Source of the DNA: Amorphophallus konjac
Taxonomy: Eukaryota > Streptophyta > Magnoliopsida > Alismatales > Araceae
Length of the DNA stretch: 64,000 bases
NCBI GenBank assembly: GCA_022559845.1
Contig: CM040118.1
Coordinates: forward strand, 445,034,053 to 445,098,052
Direction: 5' to 3'
Shown: piece after piece, positions 24,459 through 36,841 of the stretch
Layout: each line of letters begins with the position of its first letter
Numbering within the stretch: the stretch's first letter is position 1
The notes under the pieces: generated by a model
Told to the model about the DNA's origin: nothing
What the model saw: only the letters and a program-made list of their open reading frames with translations
The model's database searches: none
Program-made: the position numbers and the translations under genes

Positions 24459-26103
24459 TTAAGGGAGAGTGTACTTACATTCAAATAGATCGGGAAATCT
24501 CTTGCGCATGACTTTTTCTGTCTCCCATGTTGCTTCATGTGGGCAAGATTTAGTCCACTGGACTTTGACCATGGGAATGGTTTTATTCCGGAGTTGACGT
24601 ACCTCTTGTTCAGTTATTCTGATTGGCTTTAGCTCGTACGTCAAATCCTTTTAGATTTCCAGATTATCATAAGTGATAACGTGAAATGGATCGTAGACAT
24701 ATCTCTTTAACATAGAGACATAGAATACATTATGAACTCCTGCCAACTATGGAGGTAAGGCCAGTCGATACGCCACCTCTCCAACCCTTTCAAGAATTTC
24801 AAAAGGGCCAATAAATCTTGGTGTAAGCTTACCTTTGATGCCAAACCTTCGAATACCTCGACCCGGAGAGACCTTGAGAAATACATGGTCGCCAACTTGG
24901 AATTCCAGGTCACGCCTTCGATTATCAGCATATGATTTCTATCTATCTTGGGTCATCTTGAGTCTTTCTCGAATTAGTTTAACCTTCTCAGTAGTATCCC
25001 TTATCAATTAGACCTAGAAGTTGTCTTTCCCCAACCTCACTCCAGCAGATAGGTGAGCGATAGCTTCTCCCATATAGTGCCTCAAATGGTGCCATCTGAA
25101 TGCTAGTTTGGTAACTATTATTGTAGGCGAATTCCACTAGAGGTAAATGGTCGTGCCAGCTTCCACCGAAGTCTATAACACATGCTCTTAGCATATCTTC
25201 TACCACTTGATTGGTTCTTTCAGTTTGTCCATCAGTTTGTGGATGAAACACAGTGCTAAAATTCAATCGGGTCCCTAAAGAATATTGCAGCCCTTTCCAA
25301 AATTATGAAGTAAATCAAGGATCTAAATCAGAAATAATGGTGATAGGGACACCGTGTAATTTGACAATCTCCTTTATGTACAAAGCAGCCAAGACATCTA
25401 CAGACCATCGGCTTTTAATAGGTAGAAAATGAGCCGATTTTGTTAAACGGTCTATGATCACCTATATGCCATCATGTCCACCTCTTGATTTAGGTAGTCC
25501 CATGATAAAGTCCATCCCTATACTCTCCCATTTCCATTCTGAAATTTCTAAGGGATGTAATTTTTCAGCGGACTTTTGATGTTCCGCCTTAATCTGTTGA
25601 CAAGTGAGGCAACGTGACACATAGTCCGCTACTTCTCTTTTCATATTGGGCCACCAATAATTCCTTTTGAGGTCTTGATACATCTTGGTAGCACCAGGAT
25701 GAATGGCGTACTTAGATTTATGAGCTTCTTCCAGGATCAATTTCTTAGTATCCACATGATCCGATATACAAACTCGTCTTTTGAATAACAATCTTCCATC
25801 ATTTGAAATAGAGAAATATGGCCGTTGCTCCATATTGGGTTTGATTTCTAATAACATAGGGTCATTATCTTTGAGTTTGACTAGATCTTCTATTAATGTG
25901 AGTTGTGTCCGGATGTTGGCTATAAAGCAATCCTATTTCTTCTTCATATTAATATCTAAATTCAATTGAGCAAATTTAGAAATAAGATTGGTCATACCTT
26001 TCATGAGACTTGACAGCTTTCCCATTGGTTTCCTGCTGAGCACATCGGTAACAGCATTTGCTTTGCCAGGATGATATTGGATAGCAAAATCATTCACGGC
26101 ACT
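24459..26103 (-). pseudogene. ChrB pol pseudogene (RNase H end, integrase, chromodomain-like tail)
   Basis: Read on the minus strand from 26103: the end of RNase H (YHPGKANAVTDVLSRKP), an integrase zinc finger with H...H...CLTC intact, the first integrase catalytic region (MDFIMGLPKSRGGHD), the later part [20 protein letters not shown], and a chromodomain-like tail ([19 protein letters not shown]) ending near 24459. The tail is typical of chromoviruses, where it is thought to steer integration to chromatin. The frame is broken by several stops. Breakage at 26103 removes everything upstream. Confidence 0.88.
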
Positions 26104-27329
26104 GTCCCTAGAGATTCGATTTGATGCACTGAGACTTTTTTGTGTCTTATGTTTTTAGACCTTTTTATGTAGGCTTGCATACGATCGGGGTCATGTCCCA
26201 CGGGGAACTGTATTGCCACTCTTATCATGCCTTTCTTTTCTTTTTTACACATTCACATTTGGAATGATTTTGACTATGATCCTTTTTGCAAGGTCTTATG
26301 AGGCTGTCCCTATTTGAGACTTCCTCTTTTTGAGGAGTGCTTAGGTCGATCATGTTACCCATTCTACCCCTACCCCTACACCTAGGCCGAGTGAAGAAGA
26401 GAAAAGACCTTTATACCCCTTGTGTATGGCCAAAATAGAAACAATATTTTCTAAGATAATCGGCTAAGGTTGCCGTGAAATGTATGTAGTCCATGCTAAA
26501 AGGTCGTCTTTAATGACCGGGGAGGGAATGTCAGACTCCCAGCATAGAGCTATTATAATTGAAGTGTTGCAAAAGCAAACATTAACCTGGGACTGACTTG
26601 ACAAAACCTCGAACATGACTTCTAAACTCCCACTCAATCATCATGTTAAAAACACCCCACTTGCAACATATGCGTAGAGATGAATAGTGAAAATGAAAGT
26701 GGAAATATATTCTCATGCAAGTAAAATGTACCTTGCACCCTTTATCATGGAAGTAGCTTTGCAATCCTGTAGTAGCTTTGATCGTCGTTGCACTTGAACT
26801 TCTTGTCTTCGCAGCTCGCAGAGTATGATGGGAAAAGGAAAGGATGGCAAGGGTTTGAGGAAGCTCAACATGACGAAGTGGTGACTATACTAGACTTAGA
26901 TGAAGAAGAAAGAAAAGGTAAAGAGGCAAGAGCTTGAACTCCCTTGCGAGGGTGTAAAACTCTGAATACATTGACGGTCTATAGAAGAAGCAGAAATCAA
27001 AGGGGATCGGGAAGAATTAAAGTCTTGAAAGCAGTAAGAGAAAGGGATAGGCCTTCATCGGATGGGACATGAGGAAATGAATGATGAGAATTTGGAAGGT
27101 CTAGAGGAATGGGAGGAGGAGGGTCTAAAGGTCCTAGAGAGATAGAAGGATTGGAGGATGAAAGATCTAAAGGGTCCAGAGAAAAAGGATCAAATGATGA
27201 AAACCCAGAATAGTCTGGAAGCTCAGAGGCAAAGGAAGATAATAATATTAAGGGTCCAGAGGTTCCAGAGGAAAAAGATGGGGATATGATAGTTCAAGAG
27301 GTGAATAAAAAGAATGGGAAGATAATTGG
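26104..27329. other. Unidentified interval between ChrB and LTR-E
   Basis: No gene or element recognised. Similarity to ChrB stops abruptly at about 26103. The right half (27060-27300) holds a loose run of related pentamers and hexamers (GGTCTAGAG, GGTCCAGAG, GGTCCTAGAG). No frame is convincing on either strand. It may be a remnant of another element's leader or the original target DNA. Confidence 0.4.
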
Positions 27330-28839
27330 TGTCACATCCCAACACGGAATATCGGAACGCGACAGGGGAGAAAACTCCTCACTCACTCAAGACTAGAAAT
27401 TCTGAGAGAACAGCTTAATACATAAAAATCAACTTCTCATTTTATTAAGGTCTCAACTATAAAATTTCAATTTCAAAACTCTCCAATATATAATGATAAC
27501 TTCCAACTCTCCAAAAATTACAAGAATACTCTCGTGAATAGGGTCACTAAGACATCTTGGTACACTCCAACATTCTTGCCCTTTCCCGCTAACTATCCTC
27601 GAAACAATTTGAAAAATAGGAAAAACACTAGGTGAGCAAAAGCTCAGTAGGAATTACATCTCTATAACAATATAATCTTTAACTAATTAACATTTTTTAC
27701 AATATTATAAGGATACTAACTAATGCAAGAATCGAATAAAATCAATTCGAGGGATAATAATCAGAGATAACTGAGAATTAAAGTAGTAAAGTATAGAATC
27801 AAGATCATTACAAGAAATACTTGTGTTAACAAATAGAGTTCAATTCAAGAAAATATCATGAAAGATTCAAGACATGGCCAATATGGGCTCAAGAGGTGGC
27901 TCCCTCTATATAACATTTTGCTCCTTTCGAACGCAAGAGGTGGCTCCCGTAGAGTAGCACTTTACCCCGCATAACACAACAAAACAATAACAAGAGAAGA
28001 TCTAGTAGCAATTGAAGATTCATGTAACAATTGAACATAACTATAGAATGGCCATGTACAGTTGAGTTCCAAAACATTTATACCCTTTCGAGCCAAGTAT
28101 ATCAAGTAACGAGTCAAGCAAACATGTACGAGTCTAGTCATGACAATCATTCAATCATGTAACAAGTATCTAGTATGAGTGAATTGTCTAGAACAATCTT
28201 TAGCACGTATGTAGTGGTGTAATGTCATACTTGATCATTCAACTCTCATAGGTATAAATACTTTTGGACTTTTCTCATCCAAGACCAAATCGGGCCCCAA
28301 AATTTTCTGGCATTGGTGGTTGGGTGGATCCATGATTCCAAGTAATTTCTAGACAATCATATTTTTAATAGCCAAGTGAACTTCAAGGAAGTCATGTTCA
28401 TAGTGTGAATTATAGCAAGTAGCACGCAAAAACCATGTAGAGAAATATCATTTGGAATAGTCAAGGTAATGAACAAGTCCAGAAAGATCATGCCAAATTA
28501 CTAGCTTTGACAGATCAGGAGAGATCTGGTCAATGGGACAATGAATCGGATAGCGAGAGAACCAAGGTAACATTGAGGAAAACTGGATTAAAGCGTGTCA
28601 TGATAGATGGTCACGTTATGCAAAAGTTAAACGGCGTCTAGACAGAAAAGTGCCTTCATTGTAGGCTGAGAGAAACGTGCCAAGACAATGAACAGTGTTT
28701 CAGACAACTTAACAGAATCATGTCCGCACAGGCAGACGCGTTCCAAGATCATGAATAGAATTGCATCTAACCAGCCAGGCATGTTCCAGAAAGGCTGGTC
28801 AAATTATGTCTTCACAGGATGATGTAATTTAGAGGGTTT

Positions 28840-28960
28840 TCAAAGTTTTTAGGGTAGAATCAGCGCAATGATCAAAGAGAGAATCTTTCGATGTAGGAGT
28901 CTTACGGAGACTTTAGAGAAAGTGATTTTGATCCATCCAAAGAGATTCTCGAATAGAGGA
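28840..28960 (-). other. Conserved leader module, copy 4 (LTR-E)
   Basis: On the minus strand: AGTCTCCGTAAGACTCCTAC, ATCGAAAGATTCTCTC, GCGCTGATTCTACCC. Here the central part (ACATCGAA.GA) is closest to the Tat-C copy. Confidence 0.65.
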
Positions 28961-30117
28961 TCCTTCTCTAACCAAAAAAAGAGAGTTTTAAGTAAAACCT
29001 CTGTAAATTGAATGAATCACGTTGCGGCTCTGTAACGTATTCAGGGATTATTCCAATTACAGAAAATAATCAAATCACAAAAAATCTAAGAAAAACGTCT
29101 AAGAATCTAGACACAAATTAATAAAGTGCACCTTTTCACCAAGACGCAAAATAGTAAATCACATCGATGCTAAGGGATGCCGTAACAACAATTGTATTCA
29201 ATACAGAATCGCATTAATGGTAGAGGACGCATATTTCAGAATCATGTCTCCCATATGGACGTATATCATATAATAGCACCTACTACTCTGGACGCTTTTC
29301 ATAACAATAACACAACTTTACAGAAATATATAGGTTCACGAGGGTAAGGAAACGGTAAAAGAGATTGATGTACATACATATAATCTAGGATGCATGATGT
29401 TTATCAAATTGGATATAAAAGGATCAAGAGAGAGATTAATCATGGGATCATGCTCAAGACTTGGTCAAGATCACAAAGGATCACAGAAGAGACAGAAGAA
29501 AGGTAACATGGATTTATCTTTTAATAATTAGATTTTTTTTCTTGATAATTTACACTTTTGCAGATTTTAAAACTCAAGATAATATTTTTAGAAAATAATT
29601 AACAGGTTATTACATGATCGGAAAACAAACCTTACATTGTTGAATCGTGTCCTAGTAGCACCTGGACGCCAAATAAAAATAGCGTCAAGGAGGAGAGAGA
29701 CAAATAAGAGATCCACGCCTTCTCTTTTATCTAATACGAAGTGTAAATCACGTTAGGATTGTCTGATGCATTTTGAATAAGCGTCATCTGGTCGCGACAT
29801 AATTCACAACAGAATTAAATACACGTAGAAATGCCGAGAACTCAATACGGTTGAACTAAATCATAAGGGTGAAAGATAATCCACCATAGATGGAGATCTT
29901 AAGTACCAAAGTGAAGAGCACACAAGAATCTACCTATCATATTGTTTAATTAAATTTTACTTGAGAGAGTACACCTTAGAGAAGGAAGAAGAAGACTATG
30001 GAAGAATGCCAATGCCAAGAAGAATAATGATTCCCTCCTCCACGAACCAACTCCCAACCACGCCAGTCACAGCATGATCCCACGCAGCAATAGGGTTTTG
30101 CTGGGGGCTAAGGGTCC

Positions 30118-30125
30118 TATTTATA
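30118..30125 (-). promoter_or_regulatory. LTR-E TATA box
   Basis: TATAAATA on the minus strand (plus TATTTATA), placed like the TATA boxes of the other LTRs relative to the module. Confidence 0.5.
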
Positions 30126-31172
30126 GACTAAGAGGTCTAAGAGTCTTAATTAAACTAATATTATTTTACATGATAAATACTATTCCTTGTTAAACTCTTA
30201 GTTACCCAAACAACCGCCACTGGTTGCCTCTCCTGTTATTAGGGTTTGACGATTTGGTGGGTTTCAAGTTTTGTTTATTAAAACAAAGCACAATACGTTA
30301 TTGGGAATTATTCTTTAAGTTAATTATTCCATGGCCCAATTAGAATTAAACACTTTTATAAATTGTATTTAAGTTGACTTTAAACTATTTATTATTGTTA
30401 ATCTCATTCATTTATTTTCTTAATTATCTTTAAGTAATTTTATCCATTAAATTTCACATCATTAATTTGAGAGTTTTATATGTATTCACTATCTTAAGTA
30501 TTATAAGGGACTATGTATTAAATGATAACTCGTCATCTTTTGTTTAATGAGATTTAACTTAAATATGATCATCCAAATTTTATCTTTATTTTTGATCTTA
30601 AATATTTTTTAGTGTTTTATTAAATTTAAGTCACCAATAAGTAGTCAAGTCTTTTAATAAAACACTCTTAATTTAGAATTCGGATGAGATAATTATTACT
30701 TCTATCTTACGAGTTTCTCTTGTAATTTTTAATTGTATATATCTAAGATTTATTTAAGAGATTCTACAATTAAATATATCTTTAAACGATTAATTAACTT
30801 CTCAAGATTTAAATGTGAGGTAATCTATTCTTACAATATTTCTTCTCATTTCATAAGTTTTCCTCATTATTATCCTATAAATACTTTCGAGGGACTCCAC
30901 ATATTAAATATGTTCTTAAATTAATAAAATGATGGATAAACACATTATTAGTTGACTAATTAAATGCAGGAATTCATATTAAAACATTACTCTTCATTTT
31001 ATTTATATATTTGTTTTAGAATCTTTTAAGAGAATAAATGCACTGTTAAAATAATAATATTTCAAAAATCATTAAGAGTTATTAATTAAGTGTCAAATTA
31101 AGCTTTCATAAGGAATGCAATTAGTAGGGTAGAAGGTGATTTTTTAATTATTTAGTTCTCTTTTAACTTTGC

Positions 31173-32063
31173 TGTTATTAACGAGATCTTCTTTCCAACT
31201 TTTAACCTTATTGAGGAGGGTAAATCCGGTTTAGCTCATGGACAACCCAATAGCGGCAGGCCCAAATCGGATTTGTCCCCTTAGCACGCCCAAGAGGCGC
31301 TCGAGATGAACGGCCCGCCAAGGCGCGGCCCAACCCAACTTCGATATTGGATTCTACAGCACGGGAAAGCGCATTAGTCACCGGAGGACCCTCCGACGAC
31401 CGACCGTTGCCCCCTACCATGTCAGCCCTGACCCCATAACGGGCGAGCACGTCCCATGAGTGCCGTAAGACTCGCCCCGGGACCAACCGACGCCAGGGTA
31501 AGCGCCCTCCAACGAGAAACTCCCGTCACTATAGCGGAAAGAAGTTGCTCCACTACTTACGCCTTCCCTATCAAGGGATAAGGCTCCCCGCTCCAGGACA
31601 ACCCCTATAAGAAGGGGAACGACAGAGAAGAGAGACAGGGTGGATGATTCTACCAAAACCTGCTACACAAGAGAATAGAGCTACCAATCCTACTGCACTA
31701 CGAGAGGGAAGCACCACAATCTACGCTGAAAGGGAAGCTCTCCTCCGGCGACCTTACCACCCAGCGAGCACTCACAGAGTGAACATTGGGAGCGGCGAGC
31801 ACTCGTTTTGAGGATCTACACGGCCCTTCAGCTCTCGACTATGATTTCCTTCTCTCTCGTTCTCCCTCGCTCTTCTCTATCCCTCATTAATCCATTGCTG
31901 ACTTAAGCATCGGAGGGTTATCCCTTGGGGTAACACCCGGGACTCCTTCTGACGCCTTTCTGACTTCTGGTGATTGCAGGCCTCCACGGGTGCAAGATAA
32001 CTTCCCCAACAAATAAATAGAGAAGATGGTACGTGGCATAGGAACCATTTTCCTGCCTCTACA
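31173..32063 (+). repeat. Tat-F 5' LTR (start uncertain)
   Basis: Ends ...CTCTACA at 32063, five bases before the PBS TGG. The start could be TGTTATTAACG (31173) or TGAGGAGGG (31212); composition changes from AT-rich to GC-rich near 31210. A weak TATA-like CTATAAGAAG lies near 31603. Confidence 0.6.
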
Positions 32064-32068
32064 CTTCT

Positions 32069-32087
32069 TGGCGCCATCTGTGAGAAC
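32069..32087 (+). other. Tat-F primer binding site
   Basis: TGGCGCCATCTGTGAGAAC. It begins with TGG as required for pairing with a tRNA CCA end and resembles PBS forms common in plant Tat/Athila-branch elements. I do not assign the tRNA. Confidence 0.7.
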
Positions 32088-33216
32088 CTCGAGCAAAAAG
32101 CTATGGCACCCCGTGGAAGCCTCCACAACGCTAGCAACCGGGGGCGCGGTTCCCACTAGGGACCCAACTCCCGTCGGGGATCGCAGGAAGCCTCTTCCAC
32201 TCATCCCCGACGCGAGGTCACCCCAGGTGACCTAGACGAAATCCGCCAACAGATCCGGGCCCTGACAGAATTCTGTCAAGAACTTCGGAACCAACGAATG
32301 GAGCCCCAACGCGCCCTACCCGAACGGCGGGAGGATGAGAGGGGCCAAACTAGGGAGAACCCTCGCCAAATGCAAGAGGCCTCCCATGCCTCGGTCGCAA
32401 GGACCCGACGATCACGCAGCCAGCCCGCGCCAAGGGTGCGCAGCCTCCTGCACTCCAACCCGGAGATGGATCGCCGGCTCTAGCGCTTCGACGAGATAGA
32501 GGACAAAGTCCAATATCTAGATGACGTCCTCTTGGCCGCCAAGAATCGTGGCCTGATCGATGACGACCTGGACTTCCACGCTCCCTTCTCTAGGGAGATC
32601 ATGGAAGCCCCCATCCCGCCAAAGCTCCAGCTGCCGTCGTTTACCTCCTACGACGGCACCACCTGTAACGCCCGAGAATTTTTCTAAGAATTTTTTAGAT
32701 TTAAAAAGTAATTATAAAGCATTTAATAGGCTATAAATGAATTTTGTTTAATCAAAATCTAATTATTTAGGCCTTACATTTGATCCAAGAGGATTAGGCC
32801 CATATAATAAATCCAAATAGGCCCAAAAGGTTGTTTTGGACTTTACCCCATATTCTAGAAGCTAGGAATGGGTGTAATAACGGAATTAAGAAGATAATTA
32901 CTCCTTGGGATATAAATAAAATGATAATATTGGGGATAATATCAAAAGAGTTAGATGTATTTCAAATTTGGAGCCCAATAGTGAAAATGGTCTATCGCGA
33001 GACCGCTAAGGGACGATTGGCGGTCCAGTCCTAGACCGCTAAGGCACTACAGTTCCGTGAGTAGAAAAAAACGTGAAAAGGTTAGATTTTTCGTGTCTAA
33101 ATCATCTAGGATCGACCCTATCAGCTAATTAGATAAGTCTAGAAGGATTGTAGATCGAATTGAAAGTCTAATTGGGACTCTAAGTTCGTTCTAATCCTCA
33201 AAACCCTAACTAACCC

Positions 33217-33224
33217 TATAAATA
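33217..33224 (+). promoter_or_regulatory. Solo-B TATA box
   Basis: TATAAATA, about 170 bp downstream of a GCGGTC hairpin pair (32990-33046). Confidence 0.6.
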
Positions 33225-34469
33225 GATCCCAGATTTGACCTGTGCGACCCTTACTTTTGGCACGCGTGGAACCCAGGTAAGGAGGCCGATTTTGAGGTAA
33301 GTTTCTTTTAGAAATTTATTTATTATACTTAGGACTAATTACATTCCGAATTTCGTTCTAGGAGATCAAGTCTGCAAAAAGTTAGAGTCTTCCAAAGTTG
33401 TTGATTCTACATTAAAGACTCACGAATTAGTGCATCCGACCCAAGAAGATCAAGAAATTCAAAGCCCTAAACGAGGTATTTAGCAAAAGTATCTTTTGAA
33501 CTTTATGTTTCCTTTCATATCTTATATCTACCCTCAAAATTTCACATCATTGGGACAAGGGAATCAAGCGATAGAAGGACGTGAAGTTACTGATTTAGTT
33601 CAGGACGAGCAGAGAACTAGGGTTGACTTTCAGCCTTAAATTCAAAATTTAAAGCCCAAGATAGAGATATGTTATCTCATGAATGGCTTAAACTTTATGT
33701 CAGGAATAAAAGACCTCTTGTTTCAATTGATTTCATGCATTGTACACCGTGAATTTCATGTTTTACTTAGGACTATGCATTTAGTTTAGTCTTCATGCAT
33801 AATACTTAGCCTAATGAAGAGAAAATGGAATTTCCTTGTTGTTCATACAAACCTATGCATATTGTTGGCCTATATACGATCTATCATGATTATGGAAGTT
33901 TATATATGTTGATTTCCATACATGATGTATCTTAGATTAGCATTTTGCATTGTTTTCATTGAACTCGATTTTATGCAGGAAGAGACGGTCTTCCTGTAGA
34001 TAGCCAAGGAATCTAGCGGTCGTACGATAGACCGCTAACCACAAGCAACGGTCCTGTGGTAGACCATTTTCTATTTCCGATCCTGTAATATTGTTAATCT
34101 AAACCATATTGTAGAATTAACCATAGTTATGATATAATAAGTCTAGTTAACTAAGTTTTATTCCTGTTTTAAGTACTGTTTCGTATACTTAGTTAAATTT
34201 CTGGTTCATCATAATAGATTTCATATTTTGTGCACATTGGTAGTATTTTTAACTTATGTTAATTTATGACGAAAATAATATACTCTTGTAATTAAATACA
34301 TGTTTTAAATAGAGGATTCATGATTTAACTTGATCATTGTTTTATAACGATTCTCTCTCTTCTAAGAGTCATTTTCTTACGTACAGGGCACATATCCTGG
34401 TATGTTATCATTAGTTACACCTTTTGCACATTAGGAACATAATCTTGGACATGATGACCTCCCCTTTAG

Positions 34470-34580
34470 ATATTCCTTCCAACGGACTAGGAAATCTTAT
34501 TTCAAGGCCTCCGTAAGACTCCGCGAGCCTAGGATTCTCACTGGGACGCCGAGCTGGTTATACCATTAAAGCTCAATTGT
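34470..34580 (+). other. Conserved leader module, copy 5 (Solo-B)
   Basis: CCAACGGACTAGGAAATC, GGCCTCCGTAAGACTCCGCG, GGATTCTCACTGGGACGCCG, AGCTGGTTATACCATT. About 1.26 kb downstream of the TATA box. Confidence 0.8.
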
Positions 34581-36841
34581 CTAGAAAGTACTTATACCGG
34601 AGTTTTATATTCTGGACCCTTAGCGGCCATCTAGTTGACTGCCAGAGTCTGCTAGCGGCCATTCATTAGACCGCTAACGGATCCTAAATGGTTCTCCACT
34701 AGATCGCTAAAGACTCAAGATGTCCTATTTTTAAAATATCAAACTGTCTTAGTTAACGGTCCTGAACTAGACCACCATGATCAAGAAACAGTCCGGTAAA
34801 CGACCGCTAATGTCATGAGTTTGATTAACCCGGGGTTTGACTCAAGGGTTGATTTTCCTATGTTCCTAGATGGTCAAATTGATTATCTAGAACCTGTCAC
34901 ATTATTCCAAAAATACCTAAGTAATTTTGAAAGACATGGAATGTACCGTTATGATACCGATTTATTTCCATAGCATAACCTAGTTATTTAAATGCATTTA
35001 TTGAAATCTCTTATTCTCAATAGAAGCATTCCTATTTTTGGTTACCTTATCATGGAACTATAGTTGAAATTGTACATTCTTGGCCATATTATTGTTATAA
35101 ACGTGAAAGTAGCTTGATTTATACTTGAAGATGCAGTTCGAGCACTGATTGTGTTCAAGGGCTCTTTGCTAGTCCCCTCTGCTGATTGTCGGAAACATAC
35201 TGTAAATCATGGGGTATGATGCTACTAGCGTCGCATTACGCTGGGAGTACTTTCTCTATAAATAAGTGAAATATCCACAGGTGATCCACATGAATTCACG
35301 AAGTACTTGTTACTAAGTGTAAAGTACATTCTTGCTTGTTACACGACTTTCTAGTGCATAGCCTTCACGGTTATGAAAAGTAAATTCTTGTTACATTCTT
35401 GAAAGGTCAAATTTATATTCTTGTTCTATACTTGATCAAATCATATTCTCATATCTCAAGTTTGATCGTATCTTGTTATTTTGGCTTTATTCGCATGTTT
35501 CATCGTATTTGCATGATTTATATTATCCTTTAGAGCTAAGATGTTAATTACTTAAATTTGACAATCATGTTGATACGAAGATACCTACTGGGTAAGTGTG
35601 CTCATTACCCTACTTTCCAATATTTTTCAAGAAATTCTAGTGGGACGGATTCAGAATACTCAAGTGATGGATCCGAGAGCGATTAAAGGACATGTGATCG
35701 AGAGAAGCCTTAGTTATTCATGTCTAGTCGAGTCAGAATGTAATTTTAATTTTCTTGAGTCTAGCAATGAGAATCAAAGTTCTTATGTAATTTGAGATTA
35801 TTTTATGAAGGAATAAAGTTAAAGGTTTTTAGTGAATTATATTGTGCAATTACTTTTGTGTGATTATCTTGCGCTCTGATTATATTGCTTGCTTGAGACG
35901 TACTAGCCGACTGTTCACATTCCCGATTGTTTCCGCTGCATAATCTCGGGACGTGACACCACCGACCCGGCCAACCACATGCATAGCTTCGAGTCCCACC
36001 TGGTGTTCCACCGGGCCTCAGATACTGTGAAGTGCCTAGCATTCGTCACGACTTTTTGAGAGAATGCCCGGGCCTAGTTCGAGTCTCTGCCGGTGGGGAC
36101 CATTTCCTCCTTTCAACAGCTCAAGAAGTTGTTTAAGGAGAACTTCGTTGGCTGCCGAAAGGTGGCCAAGTCGGCAGTGACCCTGCTCGCCCTCAGGCAG
36201 GGAAAAGAAGAAACACTATGGGACTTTGTCTCCCGCTTCCGCACGGAGGCACTCCCCATCCCGCACCTCGACGTCGGCATCGCAACCACGGCACTCACCC
36301 AAGGGACGTGGGACCACATCCTCCGATGGGTGCTCGGAGTAGAGGCCCCAACGACACTTCCTAATCTCCTCGCCCTTGCACAGAAGCACATACGTTGTGA
36401 GGAGAATACCGCGGCCCTGGGCCGCGCGGCCGGAACCGATTGGTCCAACCGGAAAAGATCCGCCGACTCATCGCGAGAGGAGCGGAGCACGAGGGAGTGA
36501 CACGACAGAGACCGTCATGATCGCCCCGAGAAAGAAAGGGGTAGCTATCGCAACTATACCCCCCTGACGGCTCCACCTGACTATAGACACGCCATTCCTG
36601 ACGTCTCCTGAGAAAGTCTCATATTACTATACAACGCCCCGCGACGGCTTACGCGTTTTGAATCACTTGAGTGCTTCCTTTTCTTGAGTCTTCTTCCGCC
36701 CTTTTCGGCATCCGGAATCGTCTCGTCACGGCATTCGGACGGCATCAACACCAGTCAGACGCATCAGAGGTTCTGGAACCAAGAAGGGTATCTGCCGGGC
36801 AGCCGCCAACACGTTGTCCGAGGACCCGGGTGGGTCTTTAT

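Larger units (their letters stand above)
10331..26103 (-). mobile_element. ChrB: 5'-truncated chromovirus, minus strand, interrupted by Tek1
   Basis: Ty3/Gypsy element on the minus strand. What remains is its 3' LTR (10331-12867 plus 23673-24409, split by Tek1), PPT and pol from the end of RNase H through integrase and the chromodomain-like tail (24459-26103). RT, protease, gag and 5' LTR are absent because similarity stops near 26103. The LTR ends are TGTAATACCCC at 24409 and GGGATGTGACA at 10331. The bases before it (ATGGA, 10326-10330) would be the TSD, but the partner end is missing. Confidence 0.88.
27330..31172 (-). repeat. LTR-E: decayed minus-strand LTR (right boundary uncertain)
   Basis: Begins TGTCACATCCCAACACGG at 27330, the reverse complement of a ...GGGATGTGACA LTR end like those of ChrB and Solo-B. 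It contains a minus-strand TATAAATA (30118-30125) and the conserved module (28840-28960) about 1.2 kb downstream of it, matching the spacing in the other LTRs. Small hairpins occur near 28775-28800 (CCAGCC/GGCTGG), 29668-29692 (GGACGC/GCGTC) and 30210-30226 (CAACC/GGTTG). No PBS follows the 27330 end, so it is a 3' or solo LTR. From about 30130 to 31172 the DNA is very AT-rich with no gene; I could not place the other LTR end or a TSD. Confidence 0.7.
32985..34810 (+). repeat. Solo-B AGCGGTC/GACCGCT hairpins
   Basis: Recurring inverted repeats with arms AGCGGTC and GACCGCT and loops of about 6-10 bases. Examples: GGTCTATCGCGAGACCGC near 32990, a pair near 33015-33046, AGCGGTCGTACGATAGACCGCT near 34015 and TAGCGGCCATTCATTAGACCGC near 34655. 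They cluster on both sides of the TATA box. The half-site GCGGTC is the one found in the unrelated Copia LTR of Cop1. Confidence 0.75.
32664..35958 (+). mobile_element. Solo-B: solo chromovirus LTR (3295 bp) with TSD CCACC
   Basis: TGTAACGCCC...GGGACGTGACA with CCACC at both 32659-32663 and 35959-35963. No internal region is present, so a complete element was lost by LTR-LTR recombination (established mechanism for solo LTRs). End sequences show it belongs to the same LTR family as ChrB. It carries GCGGTC/GACCGC hairpins upstream of the TATA box (32985-33050) and downstream (34010-34075, 34620-34810), and the conserved module at 34470-34580. Confidence 0.95.
31173..36610 (+). mobile_element. 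Tat-F: 5' part of a Tat-type Ty3 element, split by Solo-B
   Basis: GC-rich LTR-like segment, then a PBS (32069-32087) and a gag frame (32103-36610). The gag is interrupted by the solo LTR Solo-B with a CCACC duplication. Sequence similarity ends near 36610, where Tat-C begins, so protease, pol and the 3' LTR are missing from the window. The Gag domain type suggests the Tat/Athila branch. Confidence 0.8.
32103..36610 (+). pseudogene. Tat-F gag pseudogene, split by Solo-B
   Basis: Opens ATGGCACCCCGTGG at 32103. The first part (32103-32663, 187 codons) ends PKLQLPSFTSYDGTT. After the solo LTR the same frame resumes at 35964 (DPANHMHSFESHLVFHR) with the retrotransposon Gag core (FESLPVGTISSFQQLKKLF). 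It continues past a TGA at 36498-36500 into an Arg/Asp-rich stretch to about 36610. In-frame stops include TAG near 32154, TAG 32481-32483, TGA near 36056 and TAG near 36072; several can come from single C-to-T or G-to-A changes. The solo LTR insertion is exactly flanked by CCACC. Dead copy. Confidence 0.85.

Noticed and set aside
29611..29614. TTACA as the right end of LTR-E
   Set aside because: The TATA box and probable upstream region lie beyond it (30118), and the next bases do not match the 27325-27329 flank.
36093..36500. Stand-alone gene at the right of Solo-B
   Set aside because: It is in frame with 32103-32663 across the solo LTR and is simply the second half of Tat-F gag.
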